A stretch of 64,000 nt of DNA from Anaerotignum propionicum DSM 1682. Lineage in GTDB: Bacteria; Bacillota; Clostridia; Lachnospirales; Anaerotignaceae. The notes under the pieces were generated by a model that ran no database searches, was not told where the DNA came from, and worked only from the letters and a program-made list of their open reading frames with translations. This document shows positions 36,116 through 44,774 of this stretch, in pieces (position 1 is the stretch's first letter; every line of letters begins with the position of its first letter). The position numbers and the translations under genes were made by a program. Location of the stretch: positions 1,488,001-1,552,000 of the forward strand of contig NZ_CP014223.1 of the NCBI RefSeq assembly GCF_001561955.1, read 5' to 3'.

Positions 36116-36622
36116 ATTACAGAATTAATGATCAACGAGCAAATCAGAGACAAGGAAATTAGATTGATTGGTGAAGATGGGGAACAGTTGGGAATCGTGT
36201 CTTCTAAAGATGCACAGAAGCTGGCAGATGAAAAGAAGCTGGATCTGGTTAAAATTGCCCCAACTGCGAAGCCTCCGGTTTGTCGTATCATGGACTATGG
36301 AAAATATAAATTCGATCAGGCTAAGAAAGAAAAAGAAGCCAGAAAGAAACAAAAAACTGTAGACGTGAAAGAACTTCGTTTGTCTCCTGGTATCGATACT
36401 CATGACGTTCAGGTAAAGGTGAAAAAAGCGAATGAATTCCTGAAGGATGGGGATAAGGTAAAGGTAAGTATTCGTTTTAGAGGACGCGAAATTGGTCATT
36501 CCAAGGCGGGTATGGTCATTCTGGAGAACTTTGCAAACGAAACTGCAGAGTTTGGTGTGGTTGAAAAAGAACCCAAGATGGAAGGTAGAAGCTTAGTTAT
36601 GTTCCTTGCACCAAAGAGCTGA
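36116..36622 (+). CDS. infC: Translation initiation factor IF-3
   Basis: Binds the 30S subunit and controls start-codon choice. N-terminal domain with MINEQIRDKEIRLIG, linker rich in Lys/Glu, C-terminal domain with LRLSPGIDTHDVQVKVKKA and IRFRGREIGHSKAG. The likely start is the rare codon ATT at 36116, nine bases after GGAGG (36102-36106), giving the usual TELMINEQIR beginning; the ATG at 36128 has no site of its own. An AUU start is the known basis of infC autoregulation in E. coli. Confidence 0.93.
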   Translation: MTELMINEQIRDKEIRLIGEDGEQLGIVSSKDAQKLADEKKLDLVKIAPTAKPPVCRIMDYGKYKFDQAKKEKEARKKQKTVDVKELRLSPGIDTHDVQVKVKKANEFLKDGDKVKVSIRFRGREIGHSKAGMVILENFANETAEFGVVEKEPKMEGRSLVMFLAPKS

Positions 36623-36699
36623 TCCGCAGGATGGAAGAAAGCAACAAGACATAAGCAGCAGATTTATCTGCTAGGATTATTTTAGGAGGTTTTAACATT

Positions 36700-36900
36700 A
36701 TGCCTAAGTTGAAAACAAAAAAAGCAGCAGCGAAGAGATTCAGAATTACTGGCACAGGTCAGCTGAAAAGACAGAAATCCAATACACAGCATATTCTTGG
36801 CAAAAAGTCCAGAAAGAGAAAAAGAAACTTGAGACACGCTACAACTGTTGATAAAACTGTATTGAACAGCATCAAAAAGAGACTGTTACCATACGCATAA
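36700..36900 (+). CDS. rpmI: Ribosomal protein bL35
   Basis: 66-residue basic large-subunit protein, [20 protein letters not shown] at its start and [12 protein letters not shown] at its end, as in other bacteria. TAGGAGG precedes the ATG. Second gene of the operon. Confidence 0.97.
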   Translation: MPKLKTKKAAAKRFRITGTGQLKRQKSNTQHILGKKSRKRKRNLRHATTVDKTVLNSIKKRLLPYA

Positions 36901-36930
36901 TTTCGAGTATATTTTTAGGAGGACTTTACC

Positions 36931-37284
36931 ATGGCAAGAGTGAAAGGCGCGTTAAACGCGAGAAAAAGACATAAAAAAGTATTGAAGCTGGCTAGAGGCT
37001 ATCGTGGCGCTAGAAGCAAGCAGTACAGAGTTGCAAAGCAGTCTGTAATGAAAGCTATGGCATTTGCATTTGCCGGCAGAAAGCAGACCAAAAGAGAATA
37101 CAGAAGCCTTTGGATCACAAGAATCAATGCAGCAGCAAGATTGAATGATATTTCTTACAGCAAGCTGATTCACGGTTTAAAAATGGCTGACGTTAACATC
37201 AATAGAAAGATGTTGGCTGATTTGGCTGTTTCCGATCCTGCTGCATTTACTACTTTGGTAGCTACAGCAAAAGGAAAACTGTAA
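36931..37284 (+). CDS. rplT: Ribosomal protein bL20
   Basis: 117 residues, basic; binds 23S rRNA early in assembly and is the likely repressor of its own operon. Conserved [19 protein letters not shown] and [22 protein letters not shown] precedes the ATG; 30 bases after rpmI. Confidence 0.98.
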   Translation: MARVKGALNARKRHKKVLKLARGYRGARSKQYRVAKQSVMKAMAFAFAGRKQTKREYRSLWITRINAAARLNDISYSKLIHGLKMADVNINRKMLADLAVSDPAAFTTLVATAKGKL

Positions 37285-37301
37285 TTCACAACCGAGAAAC
37301 C

Positions 37302-37332
37302 GACCTTTTGTTTTATGCAAAAGGTCTTTTTT
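37302..37332 (+). terminator. Terminator of the infC-rpmI-rplT operon
   Basis: GACCTTTTG (37302-37310) pairs with CAAAAGGTC (37318-37326), followed by T6. Confidence 0.88.
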
Positions 37333-37379
37333 CATTCATATGGCACTAATAGGGTTGTAGAGGGAGGGATGACACTCAT

Positions 37380-38297
37380 ATGGAAATCGTTTTAACAAAA
37401 GCTTTCGGGTTTTTGTTTATGATTGGCGTGGGATTTGGACTAAAGAGGGGCGGGTTATTTTCTCAAAAGGATACCGATCTTTTGTCTAGGTTGGTTATGA
37501 AAATTACTTTGCCAATGGTGATTATAAGTAATTTTAGAACCCTTAGCCTGGATGTTTCATTCCTAACGGACATTGCCTTAGGCTTTATTACAAATCTTAT
37601 GGCAATTAGTTTGGTTCTGCTTCTTACCCGAAAAAAGCAACCCTCAGAGCGGGCGTTTTTTATTATTAATGCCTCCGGCTATAACATTGGTCTTTGTACG
37701 TTGCCCTTTATGCAGAGTTTTTTCGCTCCAGATGCAGTGGCTGTTGTTTGTATGTTTGATGTAGGTAACGCCATTATGGTTTTTGGAATTACCTTTACCA
37801 TTGCGACCCTCATTACCAAAGGAAAAGATAATGTTAGCGTTAAAGAAATTTTCAAAACACTATTTTCGTCTATGCCCTTCGTTGCATATCTGGTTATGAT
37901 TTCATTATGCAGCTTAAAAATTCAATTACCTAATATTGTATTTGACCTTGCAACCATGATGGGACAGGCAAATACATTTCTGGCAATGATATTAATTGGA
38001 ATTATGTTTGAACCTAAAATGAAAAAAAGTGTTTTGAAGGATATGGGGAGTGTTTTTGTATTAAGACTTGTAATTGCATGCGTCTTTTCCTTTTTGATTT
38101 ATCATTATTTACCAGGGCCTTTATTACATAGACAAATACTCTCGATTATAGTTTTTTCACCGATTCTAAGTATAGCGCCGATTTATACAGAACGCTGTGG
38201 TTACGATCGCTCAGCTGCTGCCGTTTTGAATTCTTTGATGCTCCCATTTAGTCTGATTATAATGACTATTTTATTGATTGTTTTAAAGCTGTACTAA
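37380..38297 (+). CDS. AEC-family (auxin efflux carrier) transporter
   Basis: A 305-residue membrane protein with about ten spans in two halves of five, as in the AEC family, which in bacteria exports or takes up organic acids such as malate. Visible motifs: GFGLKRGGLFS early, NASGYNIGLCTLPFM in the fourth span region, and SAAAVLNSLMLP near the end. GGAGGG lies 11 bases before the ATG. Monocistronic; substrate unknown. Confidence 0.82.
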   Translation: MEIVLTKAFGFLFMIGVGFGLKRGGLFSQKDTDLLSRLVMKITLPMVIISNFRTLSLDVSFLTDIALGFITNLMAISLVLLLTRKKQPSERAFFIINASGYNIGLCTLPFMQSFFAPDAVAVVCMFDVGNAIMVFGITFTIATLITKGKDNVSVKEIFKTLFSSMPFVAYLVMISLCSLKIQLPNIVFDLATMMGQANTFLAMILIGIMFEPKMKKSVLKDMGSVFVLRLVIACVFSFLIYHYLPGPLLHRQILSIIVFSPILSIAPIYTERCGYDRSAAAVLNSLMLPFSLIIMTILLIVLKLY

Positions 38298-38526
38298 ATA
38301 AAATTATTGATAAAATATAAAAATGGCTAAGAAAGGGCTATGCTTGTATTAGAATATATAGAAATAACTCTTATTTCTTTGAGTTTATAAAAATAGTATG
38401 GTATAATTGCTATGAAATACGTAAAAGATTGGATAAGTTGCAATCTTTTAATTCATTTTGAATATAACCAATATTGGGTTTATGTTGCTGTGCAGGGGAG
38501 AATATGAAACAGAAAGGATGTTTTTC

Positions 38527-39084
38527 ATGATTGGAGAAAAAATAAAGGCTGCAAGAGTGGAAAAGGGAATCACCGCAAAGGATTTGGCTGAAAAAGCTGA
38601 GGTGACCCCCGGATATATTTCACAAATTGAACGTAACTTAATCAGTCCATCTCTGTCTGTTTTAATGCGTATTGCAGAGGCAATTGAAATTCCTTTGGTT
38701 TCCCTTTTTTCCCAAGAAGAACAAGAGCAAGTTACAGTAATTACCAGAGATAATCGTACAAAAATTCAGTTTGCTGATATTAATATGGAATACCAGTTTG
38801 TAACACCCTACAGCAGGAGTAAGAATGCTTGTACGAAGATGGAAATGCTATGTTTCAAATTAGGTGCAAAAAGCTGGGGCAGTACCATGGTGCAGTATCA
38901 CGAGGAAGCAGCGGAGTGTACTTTGGTCTTAAAAGGAACTTTGGAATATCATATTGGCGATGATGTATATATCTTAAACGAAGGGGATAGCATTTATGTA
39001 CCCCAGCAAACATATCATCAGCTGTATAATCCCGGTGATGAAGATGTAGAGGCGGTTGCAGTTATTTCTCCTGCTTTATATTAA
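38527..39084 (+). CDS. XRE-cupin transcriptional regulator
   Basis: 185 residues: an N-terminal helix-turn-helix (KIKAARVEKGITAKDLAEKA, then TPGYISQIERNLISPSLSVL) and a C-terminal cupin barrel (EEAAECTLVLKGTLEYHIGDD, YVPQQTYHQLYNPG) that usually binds an amino acid or amine. The start at 38527 follows AAAGG and gives a family-like N-terminus; the frame extends 23 codons upstream. Likely controls the transporter and aminotransferase genes behind it, as PuuR-type proteins do. Confidence 0.85.
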   Translation: MIGEKIKAARVEKGITAKDLAEKAEVTPGYISQIERNLISPSLSVLMRIAEAIEIPLVSLFSQEEQEQVTVITRDNRTKIQFADINMEYQFVTPYSRSKNACTKMEMLCFKLGAKSWGSTMVQYHEEAAECTLVLKGTLEYHIGDDVYILNEGDSIYVPQQTYHQLYNPGDEDVEAVAVISPALY

Positions 39085-39224
39085 ATAAATTTTACTATGA
39101 AAATGAAATTTATTGAATTTTTAATATGATAATAAAACAAGGATTTCGCCGTAGTTTGAGTAACTTTTAATCTTTTAAAATTTATTTAATCCATGGCATT
39201 AAAATAAAATAAAAAATAACTATG

Positions 39225-39274
39225 AGAACTTTTCTTTTTGCGTGAAAATGCATAAAAGACAAGTTCTTTTTTTT
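39225..39274 (+). terminator. Terminator of the XRE-cupin gene
   Basis: AGAACTT pairs with AAGTTCT, continued inward by TCTTTT/AAAAGA and TGC/GCA, followed by a T-run. Confidence 0.75.
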
Positions 39275-39373
39275 GTGATGTTTAAAAAGATATACAATAA
39301 AATAGGCTCATCAAAAATTTATTTATTCTAAAGATATAAAATTTACAAATACTAAAATTTATTTAATATTTCG

Positions 39374-39402
39374 TTGACATTTATATATATTAAATATATA
39401 AT
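39374..39402 (+). promoter_or_regulatory. Promoter of the YkvI-type transporter operon
   Basis: TTGACA (39374-39379) and TATAAT (39397-39402) with a 17-base spacer: a consensus-grade sigma-A promoter, so a repressor is likely. Confidence 0.85.
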
Positions 39403-39410
39403 CCTATTAA

Positions 39411-39422
39411 ACTAAATTTAGT
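39411..39422. promoter_or_regulatory. Possible operator of the XRE-cupin regulator
   Basis: ACTAAATTTAGT, a perfect 12-bp palindrome starting nine bases after the -10 box. A similar ACTAAAATTTA lies upstream of the -35 box (39351-39361). The location suits repression by the adjacent regulator. Confidence 0.45.
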
Positions 39423-39476
39423 ATAATTAATTACAAAAGAGAATGTAGAAAATATGGGGTAAAAAGGAGGAATCAT

Positions 39477-40571
39477 ATGAGTATTTTATCATCAAAAAAA
39501 TTTCAAAAGTATTTTGTACCCGGTATCGTTTTTCAATCTTGCGTAATAGCCGGAGGCTACGGCACAGGCAGAGAGCTGATTGAATATTTTATGGGCTACG
39601 GTCCTTTGGGCGGTATTTTGGGCATGGCCATTGTATCCCTGTTGACATGGTCAATTGTTTGCGCAGTCTCCTTTGCTTTTGCGCGAAAGTTCCAAAAATA
39701 CGACTACAAAAATTTTATGAAAAAGCTTATGGGGCCTGGTTGGTTAGTTTTTGAAGTTGCTTACATAATTTTTATTTTAATCGTTTTAGCAGTTGTTTCC
39801 GCTTCCGCAGGATCAATACTTCATGAGCTTTTTGGCTTAAATAAATGGTTTGGTATTATCGGTATGTCTACAGCGGTGTTTTTATTGGTAATGAATGGTT
39901 CAGAGGCGATTGAAAAGGTCTTATCATTATGGTCCTTTGTACTGTATGGCGTCTATATTCTGTTTTTGGTATTGGTAATTTCCAGATACAGCTCAGACAT
40001 CAGCCACAATTTTGCTACGGTGCCGGTTAGCGGTAATTGGGCTTTGGGTGGTTTTCAATATGCATTTTATAATTTAGCAATCATTATTGCAGTGCTTTAT
40101 ACAATTAGGCATTCAGATAATTCCAAAGAGGCATTTACCTCTGGATTGATTGCAGGAGTCATTGGTATATTACCAGGTATTATCTTATTCGTGGCAATGG
40201 CAGGTTTTTATCCTGCAATTATTGATCAGGAGCTCCCTGTGGATTATATTTTAACCCAAATGAATATGCCGTGGTTGCGTTATATGTTCCAAATTGTATT
40301 GTTCGGTACCTTGATAGAAACAGGTTCCGGCTTAATTTACTCAATCACTGACCGTATTTCTGAGAGTTACAAAAGTAACAGACAGGAGGTACCTGGTTGG
40401 ATGACACCAGTGGTTGCCGTGGTTCTTTTGGTAGTAACAACCTTTATTTCTTCTTATGGTTTGATTAACTTAATTGCAAAGGGATATGGAACTTTAGCAT
40501 GGGTATTCTTCTTTGTATATGTCGTTCCAATTATGACCCTTGGTGTATATAAGCTGATGAAAAGAAACTGA
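39477..40571 (+). CDS. YkvI-family membrane protein, probable transporter
   Basis: A 364-residue protein with about ten spans, of the YkvI family, thought to be distant LeuT-fold transporters. The early GIVFQSCVIAGGYGTGRELIEYFMG segment contains the broken-helix glycines typical of that fold. It shares an operon with an aminotransferase 43 bases downstream, so it may import the amino compound used there. AAGGAGG precedes the ATG. Confidence 0.75.
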   Translation: MSILSSKKFQKYFVPGIVFQSCVIAGGYGTGRELIEYFMGYGPLGGILGMAIVSLLTWSIVCAVSFAFARKFQKYDYKNFMKKLMGPGWLVFEVAYIIFILIVLAVVSASAGSILHELFGLNKWFGIIGMSTAVFLLVMNGSEAIEKVLSLWSFVLYGVYILFLVLVISRYSSDISHNFATVPVSGNWALGGFQYAFYNLAIIIAVLYTIRHSDNSKEAFTSGLIAGVIGILPGIILFVAMAGFYPAIIDQELPVDYILTQMNMPWLRYMFQIVLFGTLIETGSGLIYSITDRISESYKSNRQEVPGWMTPVVAVVLLVVTTFISSYGLINLIAKGYGTLAWVFFFVYVVPIMTLGVYKLMKRN

Positions 40572-40613
40572 AGAAGATTTGACTAGAAAATGAAATGACA
40601 GGGAGATGAAAAA

Positions 40614-41963
40614 ATGGGCTTAACAACAACAAAAAGTGCCGCTTGGATCCAGCGCGATGAAAAAGTAATTGCACCATGTCAGCATTTTTCCTATTTTCCA
40701 CTGACAATACAAAAGGTTGTGGGAGATATTATTTTCGATCAAGATGACAATCAGTTTATAGATTTTCTAAGTAGTGCATCGTCTTTAAATCTGGGTAGTG
40801 GTTTTCCTGCTGTTACAGCAGCAATCAAAGAGCAGTTGGAATTGTATAGCCAATATACGCCCGCCTATATTTATAACACAAAAAATATTAGCTATGCTGA
40901 GCGCTTAACATCAGTCTATCCCGGAGGCGCTTCTGCAAAGGTTTGCTTTGGCAACTGTGGTTCCGATGCCAACGATGCTGCAATTAAATTTGCAAGGGCA
41001 TACACAGGAAGAACTAAGATTATTACGTTTATTAATGGGTATCATGGAAGTACATACGGTTCTATTTCCTTAAGTGCAGTTACAACAAGAATGCGTTCCA
41101 AAATGGGGCCATTTCTTCCAGACATTTATAATTTCCCTTTTTATGGGGATGATTTGGAGGATGAAGTTTGTGAAAGGGAGTGCATAAAGGAGCTGGAAAG
41201 GGCTTTTGAGGCATATTTGCCCCCAGAAGAGGTTGCAGCGGTTATTATTGAGCCCCTTCAAGGAGATGCTGGATTAATCGCGGCACATCAAATCTTTATG
41301 AAAAAATTATATGCCCTTTGCAAAAAATATGGGATACTATTTATTGCTGAAGAGGTACAGCAGGCATTTTTTAGAACAGGTAAATGGTTTTCCATTGAAC
41401 ATTACAATATAGTGCCTGATGGCATTATAATGGGCAAATCTGTGGGCGCAGGTCTTCCATTGGGTGCTTTTATGGCAAAGGAGGAAATTATGGATTCCTT
41501 ACCGGCTCCGGCACATTTGTTTACTTTAGGCGGCCACGCTCTGGCTTGTGCTGCCGGTTGTGCCGCATTTGATTATATGCAAGGAGAAGAATTCCAACAT
41601 ATTTTAGCGGAAAATGAAAAAGCAATGGAACGCTATTTAAAAAACATCATGGAAAAGTTCCCTGATATTGCAACAAGGAAAAGCGGAAAAGGAATGTCCA
41701 GAGGTTTGGCTTTAACAAGAAGAGACTCTGAAAAGGGTACACTTATTCCAGATGATGTGGGAACCTACAAGGTTTTATTCCGTTCTTATGAAAAGGGCTT
41801 GGTTATCATTTCTCTTGGAAAAAATGTATTGCGAATCCAACCTCCTTTGAATATTAAACCTGAAAATTTAGAACGTGGCTTTAAAATAATAGAGGAATCT
41901 ATTCAGGAGTACCTTGATGGAAAAATTACTGATGAAGTTCTGAAATTTAAAAAAGGCTGGTAA
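40614..41963 (+). CDS. Class III PLP-dependent aminotransferase (or racemase)
   Basis: A 449-residue enzyme of the GabT/4-aminobutyrate aminotransferase class, a group that also includes isoleucine 2-epimerase. Visible: GNCGSDANDAAIKFARAYTG, the PLP-phosphate and ring contacts, HGSTYGSISLS, and the Schiff-base lysine Lys275 in MGKSVGAGLPLGA. The residue that normally reads Asp in the DEVQ motif is Glu246 (AEEVQQAFFRTG). Position behind a transporter and near a cupin regulator suggests use of an imported amino acid or amine. Reaction not settled. Confidence 0.83.
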   Translation: MGLTTTKSAAWIQRDEKVIAPCQHFSYFPLTIQKVVGDIIFDQDDNQFIDFLSSASSLNLGSGFPAVTAAIKEQLELYSQYTPAYIYNTKNISYAERLTSVYPGGASAKVCFGNCGSDANDAAIKFARAYTGRTKIITFINGYHGSTYGSISLSAVTTRMRSKMGPFLPDIYNFPFYGDDLEDEVCERECIKELERAFEAYLPPEEVAAVIIEPLQGDAGLIAAHQIFMKKLYALCKKYGILFIAEEVQQAFFRTGKWFSIEHYNIVPDGIIMGKSVGAGLPLGAFMAKEEIMDSLPAPAHLFTLGGHALACAAGCAAFDYMQGEEFQHILAENEKAMERYLKNIMEKFPDIATRKSGKGMSRGLALTRRDSEKGTLIPDDVGTYKVLFRSYEKGLVIISLGKNVLRIQPPLNIKPENLERGFKIIEESIQEYLDGKITDEVLKFKKGW

Positions 41964-42010
41964 GAAAAGCAGTCTATTATTTTAAGCAAAAACAGTAAAA
42001 TCAATTTAAA

Positions 42011-42047
42011 AACACCCCCACAAATATTGCTTTGGGGGGTGTTTTTT
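42011..42047. terminator. Convergent terminator after the aminotransferase gene
   Basis: AACACCCCC (42011-42019) pairs with GGGGGGTGTT (42034-42043), followed by T; A-run on the other side. Confidence 0.85.
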
Positions 42048-42082
42048 ATCAAATGTTAAAGGCTAGCAAGTAGTTATAGGCA

Positions 42083-42862
42083 TTAAGACATCATCTCTCC
42101 GCCTACGATGTAAGACCATTTTCCATTCTCCTTTTTAGCGATACAATCAACAAAACCATATGCCCCTAAAGACGAACGCCATTTTTGAGCAGAAAATGTA
42201 AATGTATCCTTTTCCATTTTAGAAGATTTCATGTTCATCAATATTCCAGTATCCATTTTTGCAAATTTCGTGTCTTTTTCAATCACAATCAAATTTTCTG
42301 CTAGTAGCTCATCATAGGTTGCCAATCGTGTTTCTATTTGGGTCCTATTCCAAAGCAAATAAACAAGGGCTTTTTTCTCGCTGTCGGTAAGATTTTCGTC
42401 CTCGGTTAAATCTAGGGCAACAAAATTTATGTCATTGTTTAGTCCGGGATCCCCCTCAAATAAATCGAAAAGAATATTGTAATAGAGGCCTACGAAGTCC
42501 TCACCTTCTTCAGTGAAAATTACGTAATCCGGATTGGCAATTATCTCAGGGTAAATGTCCAATACCACACCGCTAAACCCAATCTCTACTATATCCCCCG
42601 GTTCTACTTGGGTGATATCTCCTATAAAAGCGTTAGTAGAAACTTGACAGATATCCTTCTTTTCTGTGATTGCTACAAAAAGCATATCCTTTTCCATTTT
42701 GATGATTTTCCCATGTAACGTTTGCACAGACTTCACTTTGGGTTTTTCATTGGTGACCGCAGTGGGCGGTTTTTCATCGGTTTCTGCGGGCTGAACCGTT
42801 GCGCATCCACCATAGAAAATCAAACTGCAAAGAAATGCAAGCATGTATAAATATTTTCCCAT
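42083..42862 (-). CDS. Lipoprotein of unknown function
   Basis: 259 residues with a signal peptide and lipobox (FYGGC, Cys20), then a Pro/Lys/Thr linker. A small beta domain follows (LHGKIIKMEKDMLFVAI to QVEPGDIVEIGFSG), similar in pattern to OB-like DUF3221 domains, then a C-terminal domain ending YGFVDCIAKKENGKWSYIVG. No enzyme motif. Single gene between two terminator/intergenic zones. Confidence 0.65.
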   Translation of the reverse strand: MGKYLYMLAFLCSLIFYGGCATVQPAETDEKPPTAVTNEKPKVKSVQTLHGKIIKMEKDMLFVAITEKKDICQVSTNAFIGDITQVEPGDIVEIGFSGVVLDIYPEIIANPDYVIFTEEGEDFVGLYYNILFDLFEGDPGLNNDINFVALDLTEDENLTDSEKKALVYLLWNRTQIETRLATYDELLAENLIVIEKDTKFAKMDTGILMNMKSSKMEKDTFTFSAQKWRSSLGAYGFVDCIAKKENGKWSYIVGGEMMS

Positions 42863-42959
42863 TTTCTCAGCTCCTTTATCGTACTTTTTGATTTGACGAT
42901 AAAAGGAAGAAAATGTTTCAAATTATTTTTAGTTTTAAAAAAGTTGTGGATACGAAACC

Positions 42960-43706
42960 TTATGAAAGGCCTTTTTCCAGTTTTACAAAAGCCTCCAAGG
43001 CAACTAAAATTTCATTTTTTTCCCCTTGCATGGAAAGGGATTCACCGTCAACATAATTTACAATGCTATCTAAGGTATCTCCTTGATATTCTACAACATT
43101 ATTTAAAATAGAAGCAGTTTTCACCCCTCTTAGATGGCCGATTGTAAAGATTGCCGCTGTTTCCATATCACATCCCAGAACACCTTTTTTTGACCAGAAA
43201 GCATCAATTGCATCCTCATCATCGGTATAAAAGCTGTCGTGGCTTCTTGCAATGCCTGTATGAAAGGGAATATTTTTTTCTTTTGCGGATTCAACGCAGG
43301 CAAATAGCAGATCTATATCGGGCACGGCAGGGAACATGGCATCCACATAGGTCTTTGATGCTCCATCATCACGCACAGCACCACTTACCAGAATAATATC
43401 GCCCATTTTTACTTTCGGTTGTAAACTGCCGCAGCTACCAATACGAATCAAAGCTTCAACACCAATATTATGCAGTTCTTCCACTGCAATCCCTGCAGAG
43501 GCACCACCAATCCCGGTTGAAATGGCTAAAATTTTAATACCTTTATAAGTACCAATTAAGCTTCTGTATTCACGATTAAATTTTAACTCCATAACATTTT
43601 CCAGAAACGGAGAAATTCGATCCAATCTGGCGGGATCCCCAGGAAGTAAAGCATATTTCACCTCAAGAGTATCATCTAGCTGAATATGTGGCTGTACATT
43701 TGGCAT
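42960..43706 (-). CDS. Nucleoside phosphorylase (PNP/UDP family)
   Basis: Phosphorolysis of a nucleoside to base and (deoxy)ribose 1-phosphate; cytosolic hexamer in the family. 248 residues with LLPGDPARLDRI, ISTGIGGASAGIAVEEL, IRIGSCGSL and GCDMETAAIF, the nucleoside-binding Met-Glu. It resembles uridine phosphorylases more than purine enzymes, but the base is uncertain. Start 43706 follows AAGGAGGAG. Divergent from the YdcZ/kinase operon, which could use its sugar product. Confidence 0.85.
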   Translation of the reverse strand: MPNVQPHIQLDDTLEVKYALLPGDPARLDRISPFLENVMELKFNREYRSLIGTYKGIKILAISTGIGGASAGIAVEELHNIGVEALIRIGSCGSLQPKVKMGDIILVSGAVRDDGASKTYVDAMFPAVPDIDLLFACVESAKEKNIPFHTGIARSHDSFYTDDEDAIDAFWSKKGVLGCDMETAAIFTIGHLRGVKTASILNNVVEYQGDTLDSIVNYVDGESLSMQGEKNEILVALEAFVKLEKGLS

Positions 43707-43860
43707 ATTTGCTCCTCCTTTGTAGTTCTTTTGTATGATATAATTTACCTTAATTTTTGAAAAAATGCAATGTTTGCAGTCTAATAATTTGAATCTATTA
43801 GAATAATATGTTAAAATCATTGGAGAGAGAAAAACCGAATGTGTTTTTGGGAGGGGAAAG

Positions 43861-44286
43861 ATGGTTTATTATATATTTTTAATTTTGGCCGGTATATTTC
43901 AAGGCTTTATGGTATCGCTGAATGGGCAGTTGGGAAATTACTACAGCCTTTTTGGTGTTTGTTTTTTTGTCCATGTCATTGCGGCAGTGCTTCTTTTCTT
44001 TTATATTAAGATTAAGGAAAAGAAACCAATTACCTTTGGCGGAGTACCAAAATATGTGTATGCGGTGGGTTTTATGGGTGTTACATTGGTAGCTAGCAGC
44101 AGTTGGTGCATCTTGCACATTGGTGCAACCCAGTTGTTAAGCCTATCTATCATCGGGCAAATGATTTCATCAGCATTGGTTGACCACTATGGATGGTTTA
44201 ATGCAGTGAAAAAACCGTTTCGTTTCAAACAATTACCCTGCTATTTATTGGTGTTGGCAGGGGTTTTGATTGTTGTTTACGCTTAA
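43861..44286 (+). CDS. YdcZ-type DMT transporter, first half-protein
   Basis: A 141-residue membrane protein with about five spans, DMT_YdcZ (DUF606) family. QGFMVSLNGQLGNYYSLFGVCFFVHV is the family N-terminus. Such short DMT proteins occur as pairs; a second one follows after 11 bases. Probably one subunit of a heterodimeric carrier. Substrate unknown. Confidence 0.78.
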   Translation: MVYYIFLILAGIFQGFMVSLNGQLGNYYSLFGVCFFVHVIAAVLLFFYIKIKEKKPITFGGVPKYVYAVGFMGVTLVASSSWCILHIGATQLLSLSIIGQMISSALVDHYGWFNAVKKPFRFKQLPCYLLVLAGVLIVVYA

Positions 44287-44297
44287 GGAGGAAAAAA

Positions 44298-44774
44298 ATG
44301 ATATATTATATAGCGGCGATTGCGAACGGATTCTTATCTGTTATCAATAAGATGGTAAATGTAAAGGCAGGGGAATGTTTGGGTACAGCCAGGGGCGCGT
44401 TAATTAATTACATTGAAGCCTCTGTCATTGCTTTTTGCCTTGTTTATATCACCGGAAAAGGCGGAGAGTTTCGCCTTTCCTTTATAAAAGAAGTACCTCT
44501 GCTTTTTTATTTAGGCAGTGTTTGTGGATTGGTAGCCATGATTTTTTTAATTGTGGGAACGAAAAATACAGGAGCCATGACATCTACTGTTTTGATGCTT
44601 TTTGGACAGTTAAGTGCCTCTATTGTGTTAGATTATGTTTTTTTTGGAACCTTTCGTCCCATTCAAATTTTAGGTATTTTTATGATTTTAAGCGGAATTG
44701 CATGGAAGGAAAAGATACGTGAGCTAGAACTGAGAAAAGCTGTTTTAATGAAAAATGAGGAGGAAGCAGAATGA
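44298..44774 (+). CDS. YdcZ-type DMT transporter, second half-protein
   Basis: 158 residues, about five spans, with INKMVNVKAGECLGTARGALINYIE at the start and a charged C-terminal tail (ELELRKAVLMKNEEEAE). AAGGAGG precedes the ATG. Its stop overlaps the kinase start (ATGA at 44771), so transporter and kinase are translated together, which suggests that the imported compound is the kinase substrate. Confidence 0.78.
   Translation: MIYYIAAIANGFLSVINKMVNVKAGECLGTARGALINYIEASVIAFCLVYITGKGGEFRLSFIKEVPLLFYLGSVCGLVAMIFLIVGTKNTGAMTSTVLMLFGQLSASIVLDYVFFGTFRPIQILGIFMILSGIAWKEKIRELELRKAVLMKNEEEAE

Noticed and set aside
36700-37284. Separate regulation of rpmI and rplT
   Set aside because: Gaps are short with no hairpin or promoter between the genes, so one operon is the simpler view.
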